From: Candidatus Anammoxibacter sp.
GTDB lineage: Bacteria; Planctomycetota; Brocadiia; Brocadiales; Anammoxibacteraceae
Length of the DNA: 64,000 nucleotides
Direction: 5' to 3'
NCBI GenBank assembly: GCA_021777055.1
Contig: JAIQZO010000055.1
Coordinates: forward strand, 1-64,000
The notes below the pieces were generated by a model. That model saw only the letters and a program-made list of their open reading frames with translations, was not told the DNA's origin and made no database searches. The stretch's first letter is position 1. Each line of letters opens with the position of its first letter. Of the stretch, positions 1 to 8,300 are shown in pieces. A program made the translations under genes and the position numbers.

Positions 1-2
1 GT

Positions 3-224
3 AGTCCTGGCAATAGGAACATCAAATATTTCCTCGCTCTTTTGTAAAAAGTCACGTCCGGTTTTATTCTCTGCAATGATACGGCGTATTCCGGCATTAA
101 TGAAATTTTCATCAGTTAGTGAAGGGCAATCCCGTTTAATATTTTTTAAAAGAGGTGTTATTTGTGCAGAGAAAATATCTTGCAGGTTTAGATCGGTTTC
201 AAAGTTAGAAAAATTAACAGTCAT
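3..224 (-). CDS. N-terminal part of a possible transposase (cut by window edge)
   Basis: A reading frame opens at the ATG at 224, preceded by a good AAAGGAG ribosome site at about 233-239, and runs without a stop to the window edge (74 codons seen). The peptide begins MTVNFSNFETDLN and ends with IFDVPIART. From memory this resembles the N-terminus of IS4-type transposases, in which a short helical region precedes the catalytic DDE domain. No catalytic residue is visible in this fragment, so the family call is weak. The frame and ribosome site make a real gene start likely. The rest of the gene lies to the left of the window. Confidence 0.45.
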   Translation of the reverse strand, partial: MTVNFSNFETDLNLQDIFSAQITPLLKNIKRDCPSLTDENFINAGIRRIIAENKTGRDFLQKSEEIFDVPIART

Positions 225-512
225 CTGTATAACTCCTTTCGAGAGTAAAATTAAATATTTTTATACAGATTTTGAAAAAATTTTTTGGTTTTTTTGTCAA
301 GCTTTTTTCTAGAAATTCTAAAACTTTTTTTATATTTAGTTCTGGCAGTTAATCCTGCTAAACACACTGAAAAAGACTAATTGATGATATCTGCTCGTTG
401 GTATGGGACTCTGTTGCGTTGACGCAGAACTGGTATTGCAGGTTGAAATAAAAACCCGGACACCGTTGTTACCTTTATTTTATTTTATTCAGTCTTCTGA
501 AGAAAATGAGTG
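225..512. other. gene-free stretch
   Basis: No convincing coding frame is seen. The stretch holds the AT-rich upstream region of the leftmost partial gene, with T-runs at about 277-335, and leads into the decayed GH57 fragment. Confidence 0.5.
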
Positions 513-912
513 TCTATTTTATTGGACAGAAATTCTTCAAGTAGAGTATTAAAATTTGCGATGTGATCGTATGTTCTTTTCTCTGCATAAACCCTGGCGG
601 TTTTTGTTGTGATCAAAAAGCCCAGTCACTGCCCTGGTCAAGCAGCAACTCGCGGGCGAGTTGATTCAACACCCTGGTATCTATTAAACCGGTCTCATTA
701 TAACGGGTGTTGCCAAATTCTCCAGTGTATCAGCCACCTGGTGCAGGTGTCTATATATCCAGTCGTTTTCACCATTCAACCATGTATCATAATATCCGTT
801 ATTTCCACATGAAGTGGGACATGGTGAAATTACCTGATTACGAGGATACATATCCGGGTATTCAGACGGGGATAGCAGTTTCGATCTTTTCAGCTTCTTA
901 ATCGCATGAAAA
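513..912 (-). pseudogene. decayed duplicate of the 3' end of the GH57 glucan branching enzyme gene
   Basis: About 400 bp align closely with positions about 2575-2960 of the intact GH57 gene downstream. Shared protein segments include PRNQVISPCPTS and NGENDWIYRHLHQ, and the nucleotides around the CTGGCGGTTTTTGTTGT stretch are nearly identical. Small indels break the frame, for example near 630 and near 712, so no intact C-terminus is encoded. The N-terminal two thirds of the enzyme, including both catalytic residues, are absent. It is best read as a relic of a partial duplication or of a deleted paralogue, not a functional gene. Confidence 0.8.
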
Positions 913-956
913 TCTTTATTTACTTGTCCTATATTTGGCCAATTTGGCATACAAGA

Positions 957-1724
957 TTACTTGCGTTTGAACTGCACAGTGTACTCGTAGTATCCACGAA
1001 GGAAGTTCCGTCGCCGATTGATGATTTCGTATGCTACATAATCTTCGTTTTGCAAAAAAATTTTGATCTCTTTCTTTGCCCGGTTATCAGCATCACTTGC
1101 CCGGGCGAGTAAATTAACATAGACTTTGAACGAATAAATATCGCGAACTTGAGTCTTCTGAAACCCTTGTCCGTAAGTAGCAGTTACTCCGAAGACTGAA
1201 CTGGCATCACTTCCCTCATCGTTAGCACCCGGCTTAGCGGTCTGAAATGACGAATTATGTGTTGAATCGTCTCGGTGATCTTCTTTGAGACTACTGCCAT
1301 TCCGTGATTTAGCAGAGGTGTTCTTTGTCAATGGTGGACCGACAACGTTCTCAATGTCATCTAGCAGTTTCTGAAATTCCGGAGTACTCAGTGATCCTTT
1401 CCAATCAGGCAAAAGCAATGTTTGCAACCCCTGAAACCGAAACGGGAGAGACACTTTGTCGATAGCCACAGGGATCAACTTCTTAAGATTCAATGCGTAA
1501 GTGGCTTCATCCTTCACATATTGCGACTCTATGGATCTGTGAGTCCAGAGAACGATAACGCACTTCGAGTTTAGGAGTTCACGCTCAATTACCTCGTCAA
1601 AATGCTCCCCTGCTCTTATTTCCGGGTCCCACCACACAGACCAACCGAATGTCTTAAGTGACTCTGCAAGAGTCATTGCCACTGTTTTATCTTCCCTCTT
1701 GTAACTGATAAAGATATCACTCAT
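957..1724 (-). CDS. TIR-domain protein with an uncharacterised C-terminal domain
   Basis: A 255-residue protein. I chose the ATG at 1724 because the protein then starts MSDIFISYKRED, the classical TIR opening, and a GGAG lies about 10 nt upstream; a longer frame to 1793 has no ribosome site. Residues 1-140 form the TIR domain: a beta-strand and SYKRED loop, then GWSVWWDPEIRAGE, CVIVLWTHRSIES and YVKDEATYAL. The Glu in KDEA is a candidate for the catalytic NADase glutamate. A polar linker (about 150-185) leads to a C-terminal domain of about 80 residues that I do not recognise. Bacterial TIR proteins commonly act in anti-phage signalling or NAD+ cleavage. No Thoeris, CBASS or other defence partner is visible beside it, so its role is open. 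Confidence 0.8.
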   Translation of the reverse strand: MSDIFISYKREDKTVAMTLAESLKTFGWSVWWDPEIRAGEHFDEVIERELLNSKCVIVLWTHRSIESQYVKDEATYALNLKKLIPVAIDKVSLPFRFQGLQTLLLPDWKGSLSTPEFQKLLDDIENVVGPPLTKNTSAKSRNGSSLKEDHRDDSTHNSSFQTAKPGANDEGSDASSVFGVTATYGQGFQKTQVRDIYSFKVYVNLLARASDADNRAKKEIKIFLQNEDYVAYEIINRRRNFLRGYYEYTVQFKRK

Positions 1725-2485
1725 TAACAGACTCCAAGTGCTATGCGTGTGTGCTTCTTCCTTAACAAGAAATTCACACAACAAAATAATCATACGCCGT
1801 ATTTTACGGTGGGCAGATAGCTTTATTATCTTATAATTACTTTAGGTTTTATTACAGACAAAATAAATGCGAATAGAAATCTCTTCAATAACATTAATAC
1901 CCAAATCGGCTTGTCGACATTTTCTTACTTTCAGTACTCATCGTTGTGTTATACATCTGAATACTTTTCAACTTACAAGTAAACAATAAAGAGATCAATG
2001 GTTCTAGATTCGTGTAAGTATTAGATAACAACTTTAAATTGCTTATTTGGCAAATTTCTGAGTAAATGCACCACACCTGTAATCCCAACTTAACCTAATT
2101 CGTTCCAAACAATATAAAACATATATCACAATCATTGCAACTTGTCAAACAAAGTAAAATAGTCTACTAATTTGCTTGCATGGTATCGAATTGCAAGGGT
2201 TGTAATGGGTTTCCTTAAATGCCAAAACCGCTGAATCTACAATCCGCCATGCGTTCGCCACACAACATATTATTCTTACAGCACTTACACAGACGGGTCA
2301 TTTTCAAATATGTCTGTTATCTTATAATCTATTTTTAACAATAACTCGCAAAAAAATTTTTAGTTTTTTTACGCGCAACTGAAATAAAGAAGACAATTAT
2401 AGATTTAACCTGATTTAAGATTGGGATTTTCTTTTACATTGGCATGCCGTTTAAACTGTGTATAGTCAGTTGCTTATTGATTACG
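1725..2485. other. gene-free stretch between TIR gene and GH57 gene
   Basis: About 760 bp of AT-rich DNA with no credible gene. A 64-codon frame at 1894-2088 has no ribosome site and no protein-like composition. No tRNA, terminator hairpin or repeat seen elsewhere in the window was recognised here. Confidence 0.5.
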
Positions 2486-4090
2486 TCATGCCTGATGTCT
2501 GCTTGCATAAACTCTAAAATCCAGTTCAGGGAAGAGTGAATCTTTATCTTCGACATGCTGCAAAAAATCTGGGTCTATGCTATTTGACAGAAGGTCTTTA
2601 AGTAGAGCGTGGAAATTTGCGATATGCTCTCTTGTTCTCCTTTCTGCATACTCCCTGGCGGTTTTTGTTGTAATCAAAAACGCCCAGTCACTGCTCTGTG
2701 CAAGCAGCAACTCTCTCGCAAGTTGATTCAACACCCTAGTATGTATTGAATCGGTTTCATGATAATGGGTGTTTGCAAGATTCTCAAGTGTCTCAGCCAT
2801 CTGGTGCAGGTGTCTATATATCCAGTCATTTTCACCATTCAACCATGTATCATAATAACCATTATTTCCCCATGAAGTGGGGCATGGTGAAATTACCTGA
2901 TTACGAGGATAGATATCCAGGTATTCAGACGGGGATATTGCTTTTATCCCTTTCAGCTTCTCAATCTCATGAAAGACATGATACAGGAAATCTGGGCCTT
3001 CAAACCACCAGTGTCCGAAGAGCTCTGCATCGTAAGGAGACAAAACGACTGGAGGCCTTTCCATATAAGCACCCAATGCGCCCATCTGTTTCTTTCGCTC
3101 CAGGCAAAAATGTTCGGCATGGACTCTGGTTTGATTGAAGGCCTCAATGGGATCATATGGTTTCTTATGAACCTCCTTGCCAGTGACTTTGTAATACTTT
3201 ATTCCTGTAAAAGCCCTCGCTCCATCAGGGCTGATATATGGTTTTATGTATTCAATATCAAGGTCAAATCCTACATCACGGTAAAAATCGCGGTAGTGAA
3301 AATCTCCGGGATAGCCTTCTTCCGCACTCCATACCTGCTTAGATGAGACAGGGTCCCTTCCGAAGACAGCTACACCATTTTCAGTATAAACAGGTGCATA
3401 GACACCGTATCTGGGAGCAGGTTTTCCATTCATTACTCCATGGGTATCCAGGAAAAAGAAATTTATGCCATATTGTTTCAAGATTGTATCAAGACCATGG
3501 AAATAGGCACACTCAGGGAGCCACATACCTTTTGGCCGGGCGCCCATATGTTTTTCATATGAATCAACGGCTATAGATACCTGTGCCTCTACTGCACGCA
3601 TATTCTGATTCAGTAATGGTAACAAACCATGGGTAGCACAGCAGGTGATAACTTCAATATTCCCCCTATCACGAAAATAGCAATAGCCGTTTAGTACATT
3701 ACCGTTCAGAATATTGATAAAGAACGATCTGACATCTTCGAATCTTTTTTTATAGAATCGGGCAATGGGTTGAAACTCCGGATTATTTCGTAACCTATCA
3801 ATTTCCTTTGATGATAATTCAACAAGTTTATCAAGGTATTTCAGATATTTTCCCATGAGATGTTCATCAGAGAACATCTCTAACAGAGGTGGGCTTATTG
3901 AGATCGTCAATTTGAAATCAATACCTTCGTCTTCCATTTTCCTCATATTCATTATGAGGGGGATGTATGATTCTGATATGGCCTCAAAAAGCCAACTCTC
4001 TTCGAGAAAATAATCGTATTCAGGATGTTTGACAAATGGGAGGTGGGTATGGAGAACAGGTATCCAGTACCCTTTTATGTGAGAATTCAT
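2486..4090 (-). CDS. GH57 family 1,4-alpha-glucan branching enzyme
   Basis: A 534-residue enzyme expected to make alpha-1,6 branches in glycogen-like polymer in the cytoplasm. The GH57 signature order is clear: HTHLPF (residues 14-19), MWLPECAY with the probable nucleophile Glu193, and SPYDAELFGHWWFEG with the probable acid/base Asp354. The C-terminal part is helical with tryptophan-rich motifs (SWGNNGYYDTWLNGE) typical of GH57 branching enzymes such as those of Thermococcus and Thermus. Length matches the family. It is divergent from glycogen synthase with a DUF4912 gene between them, a common bacterial glycogen arrangement. Its 3' end has a decayed copy at 513-912. The alternative is another GH57 4-alpha-glucanotransferase, but the C-terminal features favour branching. 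Confidence 0.85.
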   Translation of the reverse strand: MNSHIKGYWIPVLHTHLPFVKHPEYDYFLEESWLFEAISESYIPLIMNMRKMEDEGIDFKLTISISPPLLEMFSDEHLMGKYLKYLDKLVELSSKEIDRLRNNPEFQPIARFYKKRFEDVRSFFINILNGNVLNGYCYFRDRGNIEVITCCATHGLLPLLNQNMRAVEAQVSIAVDSYEKHMGARPKGMWLPECAYFHGLDTILKQYGINFFFLDTHGVMNGKPAPRYGVYAPVYTENGVAVFGRDPVSSKQVWSAEEGYPGDFHYRDFYRDVGFDLDIEYIKPYISPDGARAFTGIKYYKVTGKEVHKKPYDPIEAFNQTRVHAEHFCLERKKQMGALGAYMERPPVVLSPYDAELFGHWWFEGPDFLYHVFHEIEKLKGIKAISPSEYLDIYPRNQVISPCPTSWGNNGYYDTWLNGENDWIYRHLHQMAETLENLANTHYHETDSIHTRVLNQLARELLLAQSSDWAFLITTKTAREYAERRTREHIANFHALLKDLLSNSIDPDFLQHVEDKDSLFPELDFRVYASRHQA

Positions 4091-4147
4091 GCTGCTAACT
4101 TACCAATAGTAAAAAACGTGATAACCACAAAAAACCTTTCATACCGA

Positions 4148-4726
4148 TCAAGGCAACGATAAGGACATACTGCCCGAAATGGAGCCGCTCCGAGATGCCA
4201 TACAGTCAGAATAATATTCTTCAAAAAGAGATTGTAATCCATTCTTAGCAATGATATTGTCCGTTGGAGCCGGAACTATTTCACAGGAATTTTTTACCTT
4301 TTGCATCCAAACCTCATGATTCCCTGCTTCTTCTGCAAAAGACGATACCGTTGCAGGAGTTGATTTCAGTATGCTCACAAAAGTTTCACCCCTTACAAAA
4401 CCAATATCAGCAACGAGACGTTCCTGTGATCCACAAAATTTCATATAGTGCTTGCCTATTCTATTATTCACTTCAAATGAATAGATTTCTCTCTCCGAAT
4501 CTTCATCAAAAACTATTATCATCAGTTTTTCAGATCCGGAATATTGTGTTTTCCTTTTTCTTTTGAGCAGTTCCTCTGTTATTTCCCAGTAAATAAAGTT
4601 TGTATCCCCATTTACCGGCATGATCACGATAGTATCCTCGTTATATCCATGTAGAATTCTTCTAAACGCCGGATTTGCGATTGTATGGTCTTCGGCCGTT
4701 CTCTTTACAGTTTTTTTCTTTTCCAT
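4148..4726 (-). CDS. DUF4912 domain protein
   Basis: A 192-residue soluble protein. Residues about 30-120 show the DUF4912 pattern: IVIMPVNGDTNFIYWEIT followed by beta-strands ending in RLVADIGFV. This domain is often found beside GH57 and glycogen genes and may be carbohydrate-binding, but no biochemical function is established that I know of. It lies 57 bp upstream of the GH57 gene on the same strand, so the two probably form one transcript. The 187-bp divergent space to glgA should hold both promoters. The start is the first ATG (MEKKKTVKRT), without a strong ribosome site. Confidence 0.7.
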   Translation of the reverse strand: MEKKKTVKRTAEDHTIANPAFRRILHGYNEDTIVIMPVNGDTNFIYWEITEELLKRKRKTQYSGSEKLMIIVFDEDSEREIYSFEVNNRIGKHYMKFCGSQERLVADIGFVRGETFVSILKSTPATVSSFAEEAGNHEVWMQKVKNSCEIVPAPTDNIIAKNGLQSLFEEYYSDCMASRSGSISGSMSLSLP

Positions 4727-4913
4727 TTTATATATTCATTGTTATAATCGATACTTTCAAACACGGATAGCGTTTATATTATAGTCAAAAAAAATTCTTT
4801 TTGAATTTTATTATGTTTTCTTTTAATGGGAAACAATATCCGTTGCCCACTGAACTCCGTAAACCCGCAAGTTTACCGTACAGGGAAAACCAATAGAGGA
4901 GTACCATACCGTA

Positions 4914-6386
4914 ATGTTTATTACCATGATTGCCTCAGAGTGCGCACCCGTTGCTAAAGTTGGCGGACTTGCAGATGTCGTATTCGGTCTCAGTCGAGAA
5001 TTGGAAATTCGTGGAAATGATGTAGAGATTATACTTCCTAAATACGACTGCATGAGATACGATCACATATATGGACTTCAGGAAACATATAGTGATCTTT
5101 GGGTTCCCTATTATGACCAATCTGTACATTGTTCTGTATATTTCGGATTTGTACACGGACGAAAATGCTTCTTTATAGATGACCATTCAGACAAGAATTT
5201 CTTCAACCGTGGTGTTTTTTATGGCCACCATGATGATCACGAGCGTTTTGCATTCTTCTGCAGGGCGGCTCTTGAATTTATGCTCAAGTCAAATAAGCAC
5301 CCTGATATCATTCACTGTCATGACTGGCAGACTGCCCTGGTTCCTGTACTTTTATATGATATCTACAAACACCTTGGGATGACCCACCCGCGAGTCTGTT
5401 TAACACTTCACAATCTGAAACATCAAGGGATCGTCGGGGAGTCTATACTTCGTGAAATAGGACTGCATAACACCGGACACTATTTTGATTATGACCGCAT
5501 GAGAGATAATTTCAACCACTCTGCTGTGAATTTAATGAAAGGTGGAATTGTCTATTCAAATTTTGTCAGCACAGTCTCTCCGAATTATGCAAATGAGATA
5601 AAATATTCTGACGAGAATTTTGGTCTCGGTCATACACTTCACATTCACAGCGGCAAGTTCGGAGGGATACTGAACGGTATCGACTACGATGTCTGGAACA
5701 CAGAGACGGACTCCTGTATCCCATACCATTACGGCATAGATAACCTGGATACAAAATACGGAAACAAAGAGGTACTCCGGCACAGACTTCTGCTTCGCCA
5801 GGATTACAAACCCATTGTTGCATATATTGGCAGGTTGGACCACCAGAAAGGTGTTCACCTTATTCGACATGCAATCTTTTTTGCATTGAATAACGGATGC
5901 CAGTTTATACTACTTGGTTCCAGCCAGGACCCGGAAATAAACAACTATTTCTGGCACCTCAAACAAGAACTCAATGAAAATCCCGATTGTCATTTAGAAA
6001 TAGGATACAATGAGGAACTTGCCCATCTGATCTATGCCGGATCTGATATGATAGTAATGCCCAGCCTTTTTGAACCCTGCGGGTTGACCCAGATGATAGC
6101 CATGAAATATGGAACAATACCAATCGTCAGAAACACTGGAGGATTGCATGATACAGTATTTGATGCCGAATATTCACACAGGCCATATAATGAGCGCAAT
6201 GGATTTGTCTTCGATCATTTTTGCGATGAAGGGCTGGAGTCAGCTCTGAACAGAGCTATCGGCATGTGGTATTCATATCCACAGTACTTTAGAGAATTGA
6301 TGAAAAACGCTATGAATTATGACTATTCATGGAATGGTCCCGGGATGCATTACATGAATGTTTACAAACATATCGAAGAGAAGTAG
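4914..6386 (+). CDS. glgA: glycogen synthase (GT5, ADP-glucose type)
   Basis: A 490-residue cytoplasmic glycosyltransferase that extends alpha-1,4-glucan from nucleotide-glucose. The GT5 hallmarks are present: KVGGLADVV at residues 15-23 (Lys15 contacts the nucleotide-sugar phosphate), HCHDWQTALVPVLL, ILNGIDYDVWN, the second Rossmann domain starting VAYIGRLDHQKGVH, and the donor-site segment EPCGLTQMIAMKYG followed by NTGGLHDTV. Full family length. A GAGGAG ribosome site sits at 4896-4901. It is divergent from the DUF4912/GH57 pair. The stop codon is followed immediately by a short-repeat array (6387-6458). ADP- versus UDP-glucose use cannot be told from the sequence alone; the family is mainly ADP-glucose. 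Confidence 0.93.
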   Translation: MFITMIASECAPVAKVGGLADVVFGLSRELEIRGNDVEIILPKYDCMRYDHIYGLQETYSDLWVPYYDQSVHCSVYFGFVHGRKCFFIDDHSDKNFFNRGVFYGHHDDHERFAFFCRAALEFMLKSNKHPDIIHCHDWQTALVPVLLYDIYKHLGMTHPRVCLTLHNLKHQGIVGESILREIGLHNTGHYFDYDRMRDNFNHSAVNLMKGGIVYSNFVSTVSPNYANEIKYSDENFGLGHTLHIHSGKFGGILNGIDYDVWNTETDSCIPYHYGIDNLDTKYGNKEVLRHRLLLRQDYKPIVAYIGRLDHQKGVHLIRHAIFFALNNGCQFILLGSSQDPEINNYFWHLKQELNENPDCHLEIGYNEELAHLIYAGSDMIVMPSLFEPCGLTQMIAMKYGTIPIVRNTGGLHDTVFDAEYSHRPYNERNGFVFDHFCDEGLESALNRAIGMWYSYPQYFRELMKNAMNYDYSWNGPGMHYMNVYKHIEEK

Positions 6387-6458
6387 GTGCTGGATACTGG
6401 TTGCTGGATACTTGATGCTGGATACTGGATGCTGGATGCTGGATGCTGGATGTTGGAT
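6387..6458 (+). repeat. iterated GGATACTGGATGCT array, left arm
   Basis: About 70 bp of imperfect tandem copies of a 7-8 base unit (ctggatac/tggatgct) starting directly after the glgA stop. The same unit in reverse orientation forms the array at 6856-6928, so the two arms could pair around the broken gene between them. Confidence 0.85.
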
Positions 6459-6834
6459 TTATTTATTACTTTGATGTTCTTTTTCTACAGATTGTATAAA
6501 AGCATTAAGCTTTTTCCCTAATATAATGAGGCGTTTATGAAGATTATCGTATAAATCTCTATTCTTAAGAGACCCAGATTCAAAGAGTCTCCAAATGATC
6601 AATAGTTTCATCATTTGAGGCAATAGCATGTATGAGGAAACGGATAAAATCTTGTTTATAACGTCAACGACCATATCCTTCAACTATTGATGACTTTACA
6701 GATTTAGCAGATCTTCGTATTTGGCTTCCTTCCTCGTACATCTCAAACTTAGGAAGTTGGTCAAGAGTCATTCCATGGATATCGACAACCAAATCTTTTG
6801 ACATCATCCATATTGCCAGCTTTTTATAACTCAT
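6459..6834 (-). pseudogene. broken four-helix-bundle (23S rRNA intervening-sequence type) protein gene
   Basis: Reading leftward from the ATG at 6834 gives [20 protein letters not shown], then [18 protein letters not shown]. An in-frame TGA follows at a position normally occupied by Arg, probably from CGA. The frame resumes as RYKQDFIRFLIHAIAS...ETIDHLETL, then shifts by one base into FESGSLKNRDLYDNLHKRL and ends at 6459. Joined, this is a complete four-helix-bundle protein of the S23/IVP family, about 120 residues. One nonsense and one frameshift mutation mean it is not expressed intact. It is flanked by inverted short-repeat arms and fills the whole space between the stop codons of glgA and the GH13 gene. 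Confidence 0.8.
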
Positions 6835-6855
6835 ATATAAACTCCAGATTATAGA

Positions 6856-6930
6856 GTATCAAGTATCCAGCATCCAGGATCCAGCATCTAGTATCAAGAA
6901 TCTAGTATCCAGCATCTAGTATCGATCGAT
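6856..6930 (-). repeat. iterated ATCCAGCATCTAGT array, right arm
   Basis: About 75 bp of the same short unit as at 6387-6458 but in inverse orientation (agtatccagcatcc...). It ends exactly at the stop codon of the GH13 gene at 6931. Together with the left arm it brackets the broken IVP-type gene. Confidence 0.85.
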
Positions 6931-8223
6931 CTATCCATCTCTCTTTGTTACTAGAACAATCCCCTGCCCGGGTCGCAAATCATAGTTAAATGGTTCCGGA
7001 AGAAAGTCCAGAGGGTATTCAGGTGAAACGTCAGTACAGGCCGCTCCTGACTGCATAAGATCAGCGAGCCGTTGTGTCTCAAAATGCTGATGATGATATA
7101 TATCTTTATTCAGGATCAACAACGCCTCTTCCCGAGTATGGGTAGATGCCTTCCACATTAACAATATATTGGAATTGTCTGTATATAACACCTCTGTCGG
7201 TGCCTCCTCCTGGAAAATAGTATATCTCTCCTTTATTCTATTGACCTGCCCGATAAAAGAGGTAAGATCCACCTCTGTCTTTTCCCAGTCTTTAGGTCTG
7301 GTTTTTACGACGTGCAGTCTTTTTTGAAAGCCGAATTCAAATCCTACAGGCATCATGGTCCCTGCAGAAAAGAGTGCAGACAAAAGGTACCGTTGTTTCA
7401 TACCATCTATATTACCATTAAGTTCATCAAAAAGTCTTGGAGTATCATGGCTTTCAGGAAAACTGACTGAAGGAGCGGTCTCCCGGGTAAGATTAAACTG
7501 CTCCAAAAGCCAGGGATTGGTAAAGTCCCACCATTTGGAACTGTTAAATATGTAATCAAATCCGGTACGCGCAGTCTTTCTCGTCTGATCAGGTGTGCAG
7601 CCAAGGGTCTCTGCAAAAAAGAGTGTGTCAGGGTACATTTTCTTTGTCTCCATGATAAGACGCTCCCATAAGCTTCCCGGAAGCTGATAGGCGGCATCAC
7701 ACCGAAAGCCGTGAAATCCTAACTCGACAAGGTACTTAACAATCTTAAAGAAAAAGCGGTAAAGGCCTTCTTTGTCATTAGTTTGTTCGTTATCAAATTT
7801 TGCAAGATCTCCCCATACAACTTTCTTCCCGTCTTCATTTGCATATGGATGGGCAACCTTCCCTTTTTCCTCCCACTGAAACCAGTTAGGAGAGTCCTTA
7901 ATTAGCATGGAATCTATAGAACAATGATTGATTACAAGGTCAATCATCATCTTATGCCCAAGCTTTTCAGCCGCTCTGATGGTTTCCTTTATCTGATCCT
8001 TTGGAGGTTTGCTACTTTCCTTATCAAAAAGAAGTGGATTAAAGCTAAAATAATCTTTGATGGAATAAAGACTGCCAGACAGTCCCGGAAGTTGGATAGG
8101 ATTTACAAATATCCAGTTAAACCCCATTTCAGCTGCTCTTTCTAGGTGTGACTCCCATTGGGCAAACTTTCCAGCTAACAGAGGAAACAAATTGTAAATA
8201 ATCATCTTTTCAGGTTTTCTCAT
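6931..8223 (-). CDS. GH13 (alpha-amylase family) glucan-active enzyme
   Basis: A 430-residue TIM-barrel glycoside hydrolase or transferase. The GH13 conserved regions are in order: DLVINH (residues 95-100), GFRCDAAY with predicted nucleophile Asp176, FFAETLG with predicted acid/base Glu205, and ESHDTPR with transition-state Asp260. The N-terminus (IIYNLFPLLAGKF, then FVNPI) differs from secreted amylases and recalls maltosyltransferase-like cytoplasmic enzymes, but the GlgE-specific catalytic surroundings are not matched, so I do not name it GlgE. There is no signal peptide. An AAGGA ribosome site lies 9 nt before the start. Its place in the glucan island suggests a role in glycogen or malto-oligosaccharide turnover. 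Confidence 0.78.
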   Translation of the reverse strand: MRKPEKMIIYNLFPLLAGKFAQWESHLERAAEMGFNWIFVNPIQLPGLSGSLYSIKDYFSFNPLLFDKESSKPPKDQIKETIRAAEKLGHKMMIDLVINHCSIDSMLIKDSPNWFQWEEKGKVAHPYANEDGKKVVWGDLAKFDNEQTNDKEGLYRFFFKIVKYLVELGFHGFRCDAAYQLPGSLWERLIMETKKMYPDTLFFAETLGCTPDQTRKTARTGFDYIFNSSKWWDFTNPWLLEQFNLTRETAPSVSFPESHDTPRLFDELNGNIDGMKQRYLLSALFSAGTMMPVGFEFGFQKRLHVVKTRPKDWEKTEVDLTSFIGQVNRIKERYTIFQEEAPTEVLYTDNSNILLMWKASTHTREEALLILNKDIYHHQHFETQRLADLMQSGAACTDVSPEYPLDFLPEPFNYDLRPGQGIVLVTKRDG

Positions 8224-8255
8224 TTAGATTTTCCTTTTATTTAATTGCTAGATGC

Positions 8256-8299
8256 GAATAACCAGTAACCAGTAACCAGTATCCAGTATCCAGTATTCC
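8256..8299 (-). repeat. iterated CCAGTATCCAGTAAC array
   Basis: About 45 bp of imperfect repeats (ccagtaaccagtatccagta) between the GH13 start and the stop codon of the next gene at 8301. It belongs to the same short-unit family as the arrays at 6387, 6856, 12841 and 22836, and again abuts a stop codon. Confidence 0.75.
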
Positions 8300-8300
8300 A

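Noticed and set aside
1894..2088. 64-codon frame between the TIR and GH57 genes
   Set aside because: No ribosome site, atypical composition, no recognisable domain.
2746..3138. Plus-strand frame opposite the GH57 gene
   Set aside because: It is an antisense shadow of a clearly coding minus-strand gene and shows no family features.
6459..6834. In-frame TGA in the four-helix-bundle gene as recoded Trp or selenocysteine
   Set aside because: The expected residue there is Arg (a CGA to TGA change), and a one-base frameshift follows further on. Decay explains both.
6387..6930. Possible CRISPR array from the repeated short unit
   Set aside because: The units are 7-8 bases, imperfect, with no spacers of regular length, and they run in opposite orientation on the two sides of a gene. 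No cas gene is present.
6931..8223. Naming the GH13 enzyme GlgE
   Set aside because: The N-terminus is suggestive, but the sequence around the catalytic Asp, Glu and second Asp does not match the GlgE pattern I know.
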